Shown piece by piece: positions 43,744-54,026 of a stretch of DNA of 64,000 nucleotides. Position numbers and translations under genes: made by a program. Each line of letters opens with the position of its first letter. Position 1 is the first letter of the stretch. Under the pieces are notes generated by a model. It was not told the DNA's origin and made no database searches. It worked only from the letters and a program-made list of their open reading frames with translations. Source of the stretch: Neurospora tetrasperma FGSC 2508 (lineage: Eukaryota > Ascomycota > Sordariomycetes > Sordariales > Sordariaceae); the NCBI RefSeq assembly GCF_000213175.1, contig NW_009799099.1, positions 1,815,563 through 1,879,562 on the forward strand, read 5' to 3'.

Positions 43744-44133
43744 ACCATCGTTTATTTTTGTACAAAGCTTCTGCTCGCACCCTTCACACCTCATCTTCTT
43801 GGGTTCGTGATCTTTTTTGTTTTCGATACTATATAACACCTCATTATCCTTCTCAGTTGATTCCCTTTCTTCTACATACGGTATATAAACGGGTGTTGTA
43901 ATGTGAATGGTGGCTGCCGAAAGTTTGCGATAACCGCAACCATCTTCGCAGCCCTAAAATCGGTTTCTTGGCCAGCACTTCAGTCTTCCCACAATCAACA
44001 AGCAAGAACTCGAAATCCTGACGCAACACGTTGTCAAGGTACTTGATTTAATCAAACTTCCTCGTTATCCCCTCTGCCAGACCCACGAGCCTCGTCTACA
44101 TACATTTCAAGGTCATCTCGACTAGGCGTCAAC
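43744..44133. other. Spacer between tRNA-Asp and elp5
   Basis: About 390 bases. It begins with the Pol III terminator region (T-rich, about 43750-43758) and continues as the elp5 promoter. Nothing else recognised. Confidence 0.5.
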
Positions 44134-45257
44134 ATGGCGCCCTCGGCTCAAACGCATCATCGCTCCCACAGCCTGCTGCTCTTTCAGAAGCTGCTGAACC
44201 TTCGAGACAGCGCAAGCCCACTCACACTTATTCTCGATACCCTTGAGCAAGGTGCGAGACCTCTTTTACAGGAATTCATCAACAGAGGCAAGGTAAGGAT
44301 TTCTTTCCCCGATGGTGTTTGCGCTTTATTAACCAACACGCGCGTAGCTTGCCCGAAGTAAAATACTCTTTGTGTCATTTACTACTGCCAGGAAGCCCCG
44401 CAATGTCGACATCTTTATAAAGGCCAGGGGCAGGTCAGTCACGGCTCTCATAACCGAGATCGCCTCACATTGTGCTCCTGTCAACAGCCAAACACCCAAA
44501 GACACTGCAACAAACTCCCAGAGTAAGTGCAGTGTATGCACCATGCCAGTACAGAAACATGTTCTAACATTACGTCAAAGAATGTTTGATCGTGGTTGAC
44601 TCGCTTAACCCCCTCGCCTCCAAACAGCCGCACGTCCTTCCCCTCTTCTTCGGCAGCATCATCAACCCGTTCGCCTCCCTCGTCGCCGTGTACCACAACG
44701 ACGTACCTCTCGTTCTTCCCCGAACCGTCAATGAGTACGAACCCCACCCGCTCACCCTGCTGTCACACATGGCCACCGCCGTCTTCAAAGTGTCAAGTCT
44801 CTACCAGGCCGTCGAGACCAAGCGGGCGCAAATGCGGAGTTTGCGCGAGCCGGAGTGGGGGCTCCACGAAGGGCGTGAAGGCGTGCTTGTTGGCTTGCGG
44901 ACGGGCCACCAGCCCGAGGGACTCGTGGTGGAGATGGAGATGAGGAGGCGCAGCGGGAGAGCCGTGGCTGAACGGTTCATTCTCAGCCCATCAAGAGGCG
45001 GTGCCGGCGCGAGTCTGTCACTGCTTTCGGACCACCCGCTGTTTGCGCCAGCGAAGGACGCGGAGGGCGGTGCGGAGGGGGAGATGGCGGATTCCACGTT
45101 CAATTTGGGGTTGACGGAGAAGCAGAGAAATGACAGGGAAGGGATTGTGTTGCCGTACTTTGACGCGCAGACAGAGGTTGGTGGAGGAGAGGGGGGGCGA
45201 ATCCTGTATGACATGGGGAGGGAAGATGATTTTGATGAGGAGGAGGACGAGATTTGA
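44134..45257 (+). CDS. elp5: Elongator complex subunit Elp5
   Basis: Three exons, 44134-44292, 44348-44522 and 44581-45257; 336 residues. Elp5 belongs to the Elp4-Elp5-Elp6 RecA-like ring of Elongator, needed for wobble-uridine modification of tRNAs. The RecA-like fold is visible as LTLILDTLEQGARPLLQEFI, the exon-2 start LARSKILFVSFTTARKPRN, and the exon-3 LIVVDSLNPLASKQ, then INPFASLVAVYHNDVPL. The P-loop is absent, as is normal for Elp5. The C-terminus contains the family tail FNLGLTEKQRNDREGIVLPY followed by a very acidic end (DEEEDEI). Introns of 55 and 58 nt are phase-consistent. Confidence 0.93.
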
Positions 45258-45930
45258 GTAAAGCCTGATCAACAAACTGATGTTGTCGCCGTCTTAGAGT
45301 CGACCAGGGGAGTGTATGTTGTGCATAGAGATTTTACAGTCATTCAGCTGGCATGATGAGGTTATATTGAAAAGGTACCTCTACTGTATCTTTGTCCAGT
45401 TCTTGATCCTGTACTCCCACATTGACTAGCTCGATAAAGCTAATCGCCTGAAAAGCAGAGTTACGAAGAAAACGGATGTCGCAGAAAGTCCGCACATTGA
45501 CCGTTCGATTCTTGTCCTCAAGCTCAAACTGTTCAGTCCTTGGACACCCCCTGGGACTGAACCAATGGTGCTTCTACCGGGATAACGAAAAACATTCGAG
45601 CAGGACGTAACCGTCAGAGCATTGAGAACCCTGAAGGCCTTGAACCGAAGGGAAGTTGATCGCGGGGTGGTGGGGTTAGGTGCCAGGGTCCAACGCTTAT
45701 CTTATCGCTAAACCCAAACAGACTCCACAAGATCGGCGCCTGGGCCGCCAAGCTACAACGGCCTGCAGCTTTCGCCTGGTTTCAGCCGGCCTTTGTTTAC
45801 ACCATGTATTGAATGCTCTAGAATTTCCCCGTACAACGTCATCAAGAACACACAGTTTCCGGTTGAACTTATACATTCTTCCCCAACAAAACCATAGACA
45901 TTCAACACTTGCGAAACTCGAGCACAAAAC
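45258..45930. other. Spacer between elp5 and SNRNP27-like gene
   Basis: About 670 bases with the elp5 3' flank and the promoter of the next gene. A short AGGTACCTCTAC motif lies at 45374-45385. No gene supported. Confidence 0.5.
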
Positions 45931-46909
45931 ATGGCAGATAGACACGCTCGTAACCCTCACCGTGGGGGCGCGAGAGACTACAGCGACAGAGACAGACACG
46001 GCAGAGACAACCGCGAGCGAGACCGAGATCACGACCGTAGCCGTGGTCGGGGAGGAGGCAGGGGTGGCCGAGACGATCGAGATAGAGACAGCCGACGATA
46101 CAGGTCCCGATCCAGAGATAGGCATGGTCGTGACCATGACCGTAACCGCAGGCGCTCGCGCTCCCCGGTTCGCGACAGAGATGGGCACGATCGACGCGAC
46201 GACTGGGCTAGAGACGGAGGTAGAGGAGGCCGGCGTGGCGGTCCTAAAGACTCTCGCCGTGATCGAGATGACGTCGTCAAGGATGGTATGAGCAAACCAG
46301 ACAGAGGTGCGTTTGGCAACCGAACCCATCCCCATCGCAGGACTGTCCTTGGTTCGTAACCTACACCGACCGGTAACTGACACCCCAAAAGACAGAAAGA
46401 TCCGCCGCTCAGCCTCACCGCTCCGAGAGCCAGAACCACACATGAAATCTCCACGGAGTCCCATACAAGCAGCAGCGCACGACGATCACCGTCTTTCGAT
46501 AAGGTCGAAATCTGAGAACGTCCCAGCTGCTACGACACCAGCACCGGCACCCGTGTCGTTCAAGGTCACGGGACACGACCAACGCCGACCCGACAGCACA
46601 CATGTGGAGGACCAGCAGCAGCATCAGGCGTCCCGGGAGCGGACAGAAGAGCACGAAGAGGAGCATATTTCGAGGGGAAGGTTTGATGCAGATCCTATGG
46701 ACGAGGACGAGGAAGAAGACGTGATTGTTGAGGACGATGGCCTTGGAGACATGGCTTCCATGATGGGCTTTGGTGGTTTTGGAACTACCAAGAACCAGAA
46801 GGTCAAGGGTAATAATGTTGGGGCGGTGCGGAAGGAGAAGAAGACAGAGTATCGCCAGTACATGAACCGTGTCGGCGGTTTCAACAGGCCCCTCAGCCCG
46901 AGTCGGTAG
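45931..46909 (+). CDS. SNRNP27-like U4/U6.U5 tri-snRNP protein
   Basis: Two exons, 45931-46306 and 46392-46909; 297 residues. The C-terminal 55 residues carry the SNRNP27 domain almost complete: MGFGGFGTTKNQKVKGN, then KTEYRQYMNRVGGFNRPL. Human SNRNP27 is a tri-snRNP protein that influences 5' splice-site choice. The N-terminal 125 residues are an RS/RD/RG-rich domain of Arg, Asp, Ser and Gly repeats, usual in splicing factors. A serine/proline-rich middle and an acidic stretch (MDEDEEEDVIVEDD) come before the conserved domain. Intron boundaries (GTGCGT donor, CAAAAG acceptor) are phase-consistent; the protein is longer than the human one (155 residues) because of the N-terminal region. Confidence 0.9.
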
Positions 46910-47603
46910 TGCTGAGGAGACAGGATTGATTACATCGCCCAAGAAGAGAATGGCATGGCAGGAGTTTTAGGGCAGTTTGGTTGATTATTATCGTATAGCC
47001 GGTCTGATACCCAAATATCGTTCATCGTTTCCACTTTGGCCTTGGTTTAGGGTCGTGTCGTCTCGATAGCTTCTACCAGCTATAGAACACAGAAGGAAAT
47101 TTGGCATCTCATGCGCGCTGTTACTGGGGAAAAAAGAAAAGAAAAGAAAAGAAAAGGAAAGAAAAGACATACAGACATACAGACATTAATGCCATCTTGT
47201 ACAGCTGGAAGCAATCGTTCCATCTGGTCACCCTGATTCGCATTGCTATCCTTTTGTCATTGTTTGGTCAGGGGAAGGTACAACGCCATTTCACATCAAT
47301 GCCTAAAAGGGTTAGGGTTGACGGTGGTACAATAACTTTTCTCTCGTTTTCTTGGTGAAGCCTCTTTCCTCCTTCGATTTGCAAATCGAAATTCACCCCG
47401 CTGGCATTGCAAACCTTAGTTTTCCCCTCACACTTTCGTTCTCACGAATATCCAAAGTTAAGAGCCCGACAATTTGACGGAGAAAGGCTTTTCTTTAAAT
47501 CGGTACAATCCTATCCACCACCAACTAATCACTCCCTCTGATTCACCCAAGGATCACCTCACTAAATGTCGATATCTAGATTTCATCCCCAGTCTTCATC
47601 AAA
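46910..47603. other. Spacer before SMAP-domain gene
   Basis: About 690 bases. It contains an AAAAG pentanucleotide run (about 47130-47166), a tandem ACATACAG pair next to it, and the telobox-like GGGTTAGGGTT at 47309-47319. No gene supported. Confidence 0.5.
47309..47319. promoter_or_regulatory. Telobox-like site upstream of SMAP-domain gene
   Basis: GGGTTAGGGTT lies 285 bases upstream of the start of a lysine-rich, probably nucleolar gene. Its core is the reverse complement of ARCCCTAA, a word recognised by Tbf1 at ribosome-biogenesis and snoRNA promoters in several fungi. Function here is inferred. Confidence 0.35.
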
Positions 47604-48659
47604 ATGAGCGCCTCAAAAGCAAAAGACAAGGCATCCACCGCTGATGTGAGCAAGAAGGACAAGAAAGACAAGAAGGAGAAGAAAGCTTCCAAGACCAAGG
47701 AGGTCACTGCTGCTTCTGAGCCGGCTGAAGTCATTGCGGAGACCGAGTCGGCCTCCAAGAAGGAGAAGAAGTCCAGGAAATCGAGAGATGACAGCAGCAG
47801 ACAGGATGCGAAACGCAAGCGTGAGGAGGATAACGACGATATGGCAAAGAACAACGATGAAAAGGCTGCTGAGGACGAGGTGAAGCCCTCCAAGAAACGC
47901 AAATCGGAGGACAAGTCCAAGTCCAATGACAAGGATGAGAAGAAGGAGGAGAAGAAGACGAAGGACAAAAAGGACAAGAAGCGGAAGCATGGCGATCACT
48001 ATAGCGACGAAGAGGAGGAACAGAAGGACGAGCCAATCGTCAAGGTCGCCAAGATTGTAAAGGGGGAGGGCCTTGGATCTAACAAGGCTGAGAAGGAGAA
48101 GAAATCTAAGAAAGATGCCAAGAAATCCAAGGGCGAGAAGGAGAGCAGCGACAGCAGCGAGAAGAAGCACAAGGAGAAGAAGGAGAAGAAGGAGAAGAAA
48201 GACAAGAAGAGCAAGACTGATAAGGAGGAGGAGGAGGAGGAGCCCGTTGTGGAGAAGGAAGAGAAGACTGAAAGCAAGAAGGAGTCCAAGAAGTCAAAGA
48301 AGGAAAAGAAGGAAAAGAAAGAAAAGAAGGAGAAGAAGAAGGGAGACGAGACCAAGGCTACAGAGGCCAAAGAATCGACAGCTACTTTGGCCGCTACCAC
48401 CACCACAATCCCCAACCCCGCCGCAGTACTCGCAGCCAACTGGAACGTCAACGCGCTCGACGGTGGCGCATCTCGCCAGTCCAAGATGATGAGGTTGCTC
48501 GGCGGCAAGAAGCTTGCTGCCGACGGTGCCGCCGCCGCTGCGGCAACGAAGAAGACGTTTGATGTCAACCAAGTGTCTCAGGAGCTTGAGCAGCAGTTCA
48601 AGGCCGGCATTCACCAGAAGTTCGAGACGGGTGGTCAGCGACGCGGTTTGGGTGCATAA
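47604..48659 (+). CDS. Lysine-rich protein with C-terminal SMAP-like domain
   Basis: A single exon of 351 residues. Most of the protein (residues about 1-255) is low complexity Lys/Glu/Asp/Ser with many KKxKK and KEKKEKK runs, alternating acidic and basic blocks. The C-terminal 80 residues resemble the small acidic protein (SMAP) domain also found at the end of lysine-rich nucleolar protein KNOP1: LAANWNVNALDGGASRQSKM, then MRLLGGKKL, and QFKAGIHQKFETGGQRRGLG. This block is the only well-ordered part. A nuclear or nucleolar role is inferred from composition and the domain. No biochemical activity is known to me for it. Confidence 0.8.
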   Translation: MSASKAKDKASTADVSKKDKKDKKEKKASKTKEVTAASEPAEVIAETESASKKEKKSRKSRDDSSRQDAKRKREEDNDDMAKNNDEKAAEDEVKPSKKRKSEDKSKSNDKDEKKEEKKTKDKKDKKRKHGDHYSDEEEEQKDEPIVKVAKIVKGEGLGSNKAEKEKKSKKDAKKSKGEKESSDSSEKKHKEKKEKKEKKDKKSKTDKEEEEEEPVVEKEEKTESKKESKKSKKEKKEKKEKKEKKKGDETKATEAKESTATLAATTTTIPNPAAVLAANWNVNALDGGASRQSKMMRLLGGKKLAADGAAAAAATKKTFDVNQVSQELEQQFKAGIHQKFETGGQRRGLGA

Positions 48660-48960
48660 GGCGGGCAGTCGACGATGATGATGCCCTGTTGGGGTGTGGG
48701 GGGGTGCTGTTCGCAGCAGCAGGTGCCGGCATTCGTGAGCATAACTCGAAAAACTATAACAATGATGGAAGTAATCACTACGGGACTCGCAATCAAGACC
48801 GATCCCTTTTGCAGTTGTTGGTTTGCAACAATGTTTGGCTTTGAAGAGTTCAAGCTAATTGCTGCTAGCAGAAAATGGGGGAAAGAATGCCCTTTGTTCT
48901 GTTTCCATGACCTCCAAATCAGTTCCCTGGCTCCTTTTTCATTGCCCGTATTACCCGTGG

Positions 48961-48997
<37 letters not shown>

Positions 48998-49301
48998 CTG
49001 TTACATGCGCTTTCGCTCAAACCAAGCGCTCAAAAGATTTCCCTTCTGTCCCTTCCTCCTCTTGCATTCTCCTGCTCCCATATTGCTTATGCGGATGTCA
49101 TCGTGACAGCTTCCCCCATGCTCTTCGGGTTTATTGGCCAATCCTGATCGGCGTCAGGGGCAGTGTATTTCTTCAGCCCTCGACAGCTCGTTTCATTCCT
49201 CCGTACTGCTAAGCAACCGTAGTTATAGACAGCCTGTCTAATATCGGTGGGTTGGAAAGGATGGTGATCATTTTGCGATGACCACGGTAGTATCCCCGTG
49301 C
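48660..49301. other. Spacer between convergent SMAP gene and ysy6
   Basis: About 640 bases of 3' flank for both. It contains a (TA)n(TG)n dinucleotide tract at 48961-48997. No gene supported. Confidence 0.5.
48961..48997. repeat. (TA)n-(TG)n dinucleotide microsatellite
   Basis: About six TA units run directly into about twelve TG units. Alternating purine-pyrimidine DNA of this kind can adopt Z-form and is often length-variable. It lies in the shared 3' flank of two convergent genes. Confidence 0.85.
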
Positions 49302-49712
49302 TTAGTTGAGGAATAGACGCGAAAGAACTTCGAAAACGAGACCGCCGAATACGACAAAGCCGAGGACAACTGGAGAAATGAGTTGACTGTTAGTCAAACC
49401 AGTGCGTTATGATTTGTGGCTGAGGAGGTGCTGGATGGCCGCAATGGTTCTTCTTACCGAGCCAAAACATTGAGACAGGGGACTTGGGCGCCTTTTCTAC
49501 GCGCTTCTTGATTTGGTCCTCGGATTTTCCACGACGGGCCTCCTGGTCCTTCTGGAACTTAAGGTTCGCTCGCCTTTGCTGGGGTGTTTGCGCCTGGTTG
49601 GAGAAAGGGGGTTAGCAAGGTTGGAATCGATACGCTGCAACTTTTCTGTCCCATTCTATATTGTTTATTCGTGAGAGATGTCGAAGGGCTGAAGCGGGCG
49701 TGATCGTACCAT
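49302..49712 (-). CDS. ysy6: Stress-associated ER protein, RAMP4/SERP family (Ysy6)
   Basis: Three exons on the minus strand: 49712-49710 (the ATG alone), 49593-49458 and 49369-49302; 68 residues. RAMP4 sits at the ER translocon and helps secretory and membrane proteins under stress. After the ATG, splicing joins to AQTPQQRRANLKFQKDQEA and RGKSEDQIKKRVEKAPKSPV, the hallmark of the family, and then one membrane anchor (MFWLVVLGFVVFGGLVFEVL) ending SRLFLN. Introns are 116 and 88 nt. Phases agree at both junctions, and the donor straight after ATG (GTACGA) is followed by the acceptor CCAACCAG. An alternative would be an unseen upstream ATG in exon 2, but none exists in frame. Confidence 0.9.
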
Positions 49713-50598
49713 TGCGTCTGTTGACTGTGTGTTTGTGTGTTTGGAGGGATGGGAATGGAGATGCGGCGAATGGCTGGCGATGTTGGCGCGGAGAAGCAGT
49801 CGGGCAGTTAATGCGTCTTATTATGTTAAGAGATGCGACGATGATGGTTGAAGTGGTGATTGATCCCTGAGTGGCGCAAATAATTACAAATTGATCTCGA
49901 AGGGTCGCTGGTCGCCTACATCAAAGGGGGAGCTTTAATCGATTACGATTTTGGGGACAGATTGTCCAATGCACACTAAGTAATGGACTTCAGTTTTAGG
50001 TACACGAAGCGAAAGTGACCAGCTGCACCTTCCCATCCAGTTGGGGGCAGATCTGGCCATGTGTCGTTGACAGCACTTGCCTCAAACTGCCCTGTCCGCT
50101 CCCTGAGGTTCCCCTCAATGCCCTGTCGAACACGCCTGGCGCGTGGGCCGCATTCCAGCACCTCAACGAGGGGATCCCTGCAGCAGACGATCCCTCAAAT
50201 TATAGTGTACTAGGGTGATTGCCGCTAACTGCCCGCTACGGCTTAGCGGCTTGCGGCTTGCGGCCCGGGTATGAACCGTCCGTCCGGAAGGGCGAGCACC
50301 GCCCGTCGCCTGGCGATTTTCGACGACGCCGACGGAACCTCCGAGCGGCTGTGGGTATCGCCAATTCGTGGCCCGTTGCATACGAGACCCGTGCATGGCT
50401 TTGAGTCTGACCAATTTCATACACATACATTGTGAATTTGTCTTCCATCTTGGTAATCCCCGATTCGCGAACAACGACGTCATAAAACAAAAAAATCCTC
50501 TCTCGCTTCACATCACTTTGAAGTGGGTACAGCCTCATATTCAAGAAGGGAATCAATCAACTACCCAGCCCATCAAATCAAGCAACATCAACAAAAAC
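49713..50598. promoter_or_regulatory. Divergent promoter region of ysy6 and small membrane-protein gene
   Basis: About 890 bases between divergent starts. GC-rich patches occur around 50230-50360. Short frames on both strands have no domain. No gene is supported. Confidence 0.5.
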
Positions 50599-51227
50599 AT
50601 GATTTCCAGGACCGCGGCCGGTAGTGCCATTCGCACTCTCACCAGGACTACTACCCAGAACACCAAGCCCTTGCCCAGGACATATCTTCAAGCTCAAGCT
50701 CAACTGAGGCAATACTCTTCGAACCCGCCCTCGGCAACGGTAGGTCACTGTAACCTCCTCAAGATTTCGAACCAACCACTAACAGCAAAAAACAACGAGT
50801 AGGGCGTATTCTACAAGACCTTCACCCGTCCAGTAGCCAAGTGTCTACTCACTGCTTTATTCGTCTACCAGGTCGTCTACTGGGGATGGTCAAAGCTGGA
50901 GGTTGATGAGATCAAAGAGGAGCGCCAGGGTGAGTTTTCATTTTGTGCCCCCTTCCCGATCATGTCCTCCCTTCCTTTTCGTCCACCCCACGTGTCTCAG
51001 TACCAGTATCTGTTACCGGCTTGGATTGAAAGAGAAAAGAGACAGACACTCACACGTTATGAACCATCTCAGCTGAGATAACCAAGCTTGAGGCTCAAGT
51101 ACGGGCCTTGCAGGTGAAGAAGGAAAAGGAGGCGGAGGCTGCTGCTGCTGCTGCTGCTACCGCCATTGCTTCGAACACGGGAGCATCCCCAGATTCTCAA
51201 AAGAAGAAGGGCTGGGGCTGGTGGTGA
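50599..51227 (+). CDS. Small probable mitochondrial inner-membrane protein
   Basis: Three exons, 50599-50739, 50803-50929 and 51073-51227; 140 residues. The N-terminus is rich in Arg, Ser and Thr without acidic residues (MISRTAAGSAIRTLTRTTTQ), a typical mitochondrial presequence ending near LRQYSS. One membrane segment follows (CLLTALFVYQVVYWGWSKLE), after KTFTRPVAK. A short coiled-coil (ITKLEAQVRALQVKKEKEAE), an alanine run and a tail KKKGWGWW finish the protein. The layout suggests a small membrane-anchored assembly factor, but I cannot name the family; INA17-type proteins have a comparable layout. Both introns are phase-consistent. Confidence 0.75.
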
Positions 51228-51932
51228 TGAGGATGATGCTGAAGGAAGATGGCGAGGTGTGGACGTACCCTTTCGAAGAGATTGAGAGCATATAGATGTC
51301 TTATGCGCACTTCGAGGCTGGGGTGCTCTTGAAATATTAAGAGATTCGTCTACCTTTTTGATACATACGATCGGAAGCATCTTCGTGCCAAGTATTATCA
51401 GGCACATTAATACCATTAATATATTATACATTTTGCGAAGCCATGGCCTCTTGATTTCCTGGTTGAACACTGTGTTTTCTTTGCATGCCCATCAACCTGC
51501 GTCGCATTCTCCCCCATACATTGGTACGCCCACATTGGCGAGAATGAAACCACCTCCGGGCTTCATTCCTTTTGGGTATGAACTCAGCATCCAGCGCCTC
51601 GTAACACTCCCTCTACATCGTAACCATTAGCGCAATCAGTAACTTCCCATCTCTTTGTATTGTATGTCTGTCCAATCCGTAGGTACCACAAGGGAAGCAA
51701 GTGCATGAGCACTCTCCAAACGCTCTCCAACGCTATATCCACCAAACCATAAGGTGTTGATTCGTACCAAAGATACCTACAATTTTTTTTTATCTACGCA
51801 CTTTGATACAAGCCCTTTAGAGAAACGACCCAAGCGCGCACAACCAGATCATCAAGCAGCATAAAGACCGTCAAACGCCAAAACCAAACCCCTTCAACAC
51901 CGTCCCAGCTCGCAAAAGGACCAGCAGCGCCA
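51228..51932. other. Spacer between convergent membrane-protein gene and mid1
   Basis: About 700 bases of 3' flank for both genes, AT-richer. No gene or RNA recognised. Confidence 0.5.
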
Positions 51933-54026
51933 CTAGCAAGCGAGCAATAGGCTCACTAATACCAAAACAACAATGGTCAGCCCTACCGAGACTGCATCCT
52001 TTGACGAGCCTGAAAAGATGTGTGCCGAGCCCGGATAGTTACACACGACCTCGCCATTTGTTTCATTCTTGATATAGTAGCTCGAATTGAACCCCTTCTG
52101 GCCAGGCAGCGGGCAGCCGAAACCCATGGACGACGGACAGCTTTGGACTAGTCTGTAGCACAGGTAATCGCAGGGCAAGACCTCCTTGTACGGGCCGGGT
52201 TTGATAAACTCATCGATCCGCGAGCTGCGGCTCTGGAGGAAGGCCTTGCCCAAGACCTTGCCGTCGCCATAGTTTTCTGCGTACAATGACATAGTCACAT
52301 TGTCGAGCCTCTCGCCATCGGGGAACGGCTGGCTCATGGCTCGCGGGTGCAGGTAGCTGGCATTGTTACTAAAATCCTCGCAGCGCGGAATGGTCACGGA
52401 GCACAGCCAGTCCTTGTACGCGGCCTCGCAGTCACTGCAGTTCCGGGTGAGCGAGTAGCGCTGGGTCACCGGCGCTTCGCAGGCGACCTGGGCCAGTGCC
52501 TTTTTGAAATAACCGTATGCTTCGGCGGCGTAGTCATCGTAGAACTTGGCCAGAACAGAGGCGTTGCCAAAGTTTGGGTTGCTGGGGACCGAGTAGGCTA
52601 CCTGGTCACAAAAGGTAAGATTCAAGACGATGTTGCAGTTTCCGTGATCTGCTTGTATTAGCTCCTGAGCCTTGGTCCCGACCTGGCTGGATCCTGGATT
52701 CCTGGATAAGAGCTTACCGGACTTGGTTTGGAAATTAGTGGCTTTGAAGACGTGGCCGCCACCTCCAACGACATTCGGACTTCCTGTGTCGGTCACATTG
52801 GTCTTGGCCAGGATCCCAAGATAACTGGTACTTGGCTTCAGCCCGCTGAAGAAGAACTGCTGCTTAGGAAAGTTGCCCTGTCCTCGCTTCGTCATGCCTG
52901 TCTGGACCATGTTCGAATACTTCCCGTCCTTTGTAGTTGCAATCTGGGCATTTTGTTCGAGGCCGCAAAAGGAATATTTGACACCGTTGATGGACGGATC
53001 AGACTTGTCCTGGGCGAACATAACGTATGGCGGCGTATTCATAATCCGCTGTTGCTCCTTCTCGTCGTTACTATCAGTCAAATTATGAGTGATGAGCAAT
53101 GCGCCCTGGGAGTCGCTATCAACCCAGATCAGATCAGCATCGTCATCCACGTTATAGCTGTAGTAATAACCGTCCGTGGAGATGGCGATCTTTATGTTGT
53201 AAGGCTTGTCGAAGATTTCCGCCACGTTGGGCGCATGTACACCCACATATACGTCGGTCGTAGTGGTGAAATTGTACATGATAGCACCCTCATTGAATAC
53301 CATCGACACTTGAGAGTTCGAATCCGCGCCCGGGCCTGGTTCCACGTTATCGGTCGATGTTGACACATACAGTGTCAGTTGCGGTGGAGGCTGTGTTGTC
53401 TTGGTCGCATTGAATGCTTGAGGTTGCAAGCATGTGTTTGCAGAAAGAAAAAGCCGACGAGCACCCTGTTGCCGTTTCCCCAGCTTCTGTTCCGCGGAGG
53501 CAAGATTCAAGTCCACAGAATCTCTGTCTAGGCCTTTTCCACTCAAGTCATCGTTATCCTCCTCTTTCTCATCCTCTTTAGCTTCATCTTCATCTTCGTC
53601 TTGATCTTCCCAGGTATGTTCTTCATCCCTCAGCTCCAATGATGCAACCTGCAGTTCCCGCTCGGACAGCTGTGACAGCTTAAACACGAAGCGCTCCGTA
53701 TCCCCCTGACGAACGTTCAACTGAAAAGCCTCGTTGTTTATCAAGGTATTGGTGTCTCGAACTTGATCACGCCCGATGATACTCCTATCGAATGCGGCAA
53801 ACTCGGGTTCGTACATCTGGTCGAGCGGGCTTCCCAAGTCTGAGACGGAACCTTGGGAAACGTCGAGGTCGGAGTCGACATCGTCTAATAGCAATATGGG
53901 CGGTGCATCTTCGAGCTCGGCCGCGAGAGCACAATCCAGAGAGAAAAGAGTGATGTGGAAAACGACGAGAAGGGATACTGCGATAAAGGACGCCGCCAAG
54001 CGCGAGTGCAAGGGGCCGAGGTGCAT
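51933..54026 (-). CDS. mid1: Stretch-activated calcium channel component Mid1
   Basis: Two exons on the minus strand, 54026-52718 and 52648-51933, with a 69-nt intron; 674 residues. Mid1 is an accessory subunit of the plasma-membrane calcium channel with Cch1 and affects calcium entry, wall stress and hyphal growth. A signal-anchor near the N-terminus (SRLAASFIAVSLLVVFHITL) is followed by an acidic linker, a Cys-rich lumenal region with many N-glycosylation sites, and the conserved FCDQVAYSVPSNP and CDYLCYRLVQSCPSSMGFGC blocks. A C-terminal hydrophobic end (VSVGLTIVVLVLVSLLLAC) suggests a membrane or GPI anchor. The frame continues upstream to 54137, but the ATG at 54026 places the hydrophobic segment at the usual N-terminal position. 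Confidence 0.93.
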   Translation of the reverse strand: MHLGPLHSRLAASFIAVSLLVVFHITLFSLDCALAAELEDAPPILLLDDVDSDLDVSQGSVSDLGSPLDQMYEPEFAAFDRSIIGRDQVRDTNTLINNEAFQLNVRQGDTERFVFKLSQLSERELQVASLELRDEEHTWEDQDEDEDEAKEDEKEEDNDDLSGKGLDRDSVDLNLASAEQKLGKRQQGARRLFLSANTCLQPQAFNATKTTQPPPQLTLYVSTSTDNVEPGPGADSNSQVSMVFNEGAIMYNFTTTTDVYVGVHAPNVAEIFDKPYNIKIAISTDGYYYSYNVDDDADLIWVDSDSQGALLITHNLTDSNDEKEQQRIMNTPPYVMFAQDKSDPSINGVKYSFCGLEQNAQIATTKDGKYSNMVQTGMTKRGQGNFPKQQFFFSGLKPSTSYLGILAKTNVTDTGSPNVVGGGGHVFKATNFQTKSGKLLSRNPGSSQVGTKAQELIQADHGNCNIVLNLTFCDQVAYSVPSNPNFGNASVLAKFYDDYAAEAYGYFKKALAQVACEAPVTQRYSLTRNCSDCEAAYKDWLCSVTIPRCEDFSNNASYLHPRAMSQPFPDGERLDNVTMSLYAENYGDGKVLGKAFLQSRSSRIDEFIKPGPYKEVLPCDYLCYRLVQSCPSSMGFGCPLPGQKGFNSSYYIKNETNGEVVCNYPGSAHIFSGSSKDAVSVGLTIVVLVLVSLLLAC

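Noticed and set aside
47613-48614. Long leucine- and serine-rich minus-strand frames opposite the SMAP gene
   Set aside because: They mirror the Lys/Glu-rich coding strand (AAG/GAG codons read as CTT/CTC) and have no independent support.
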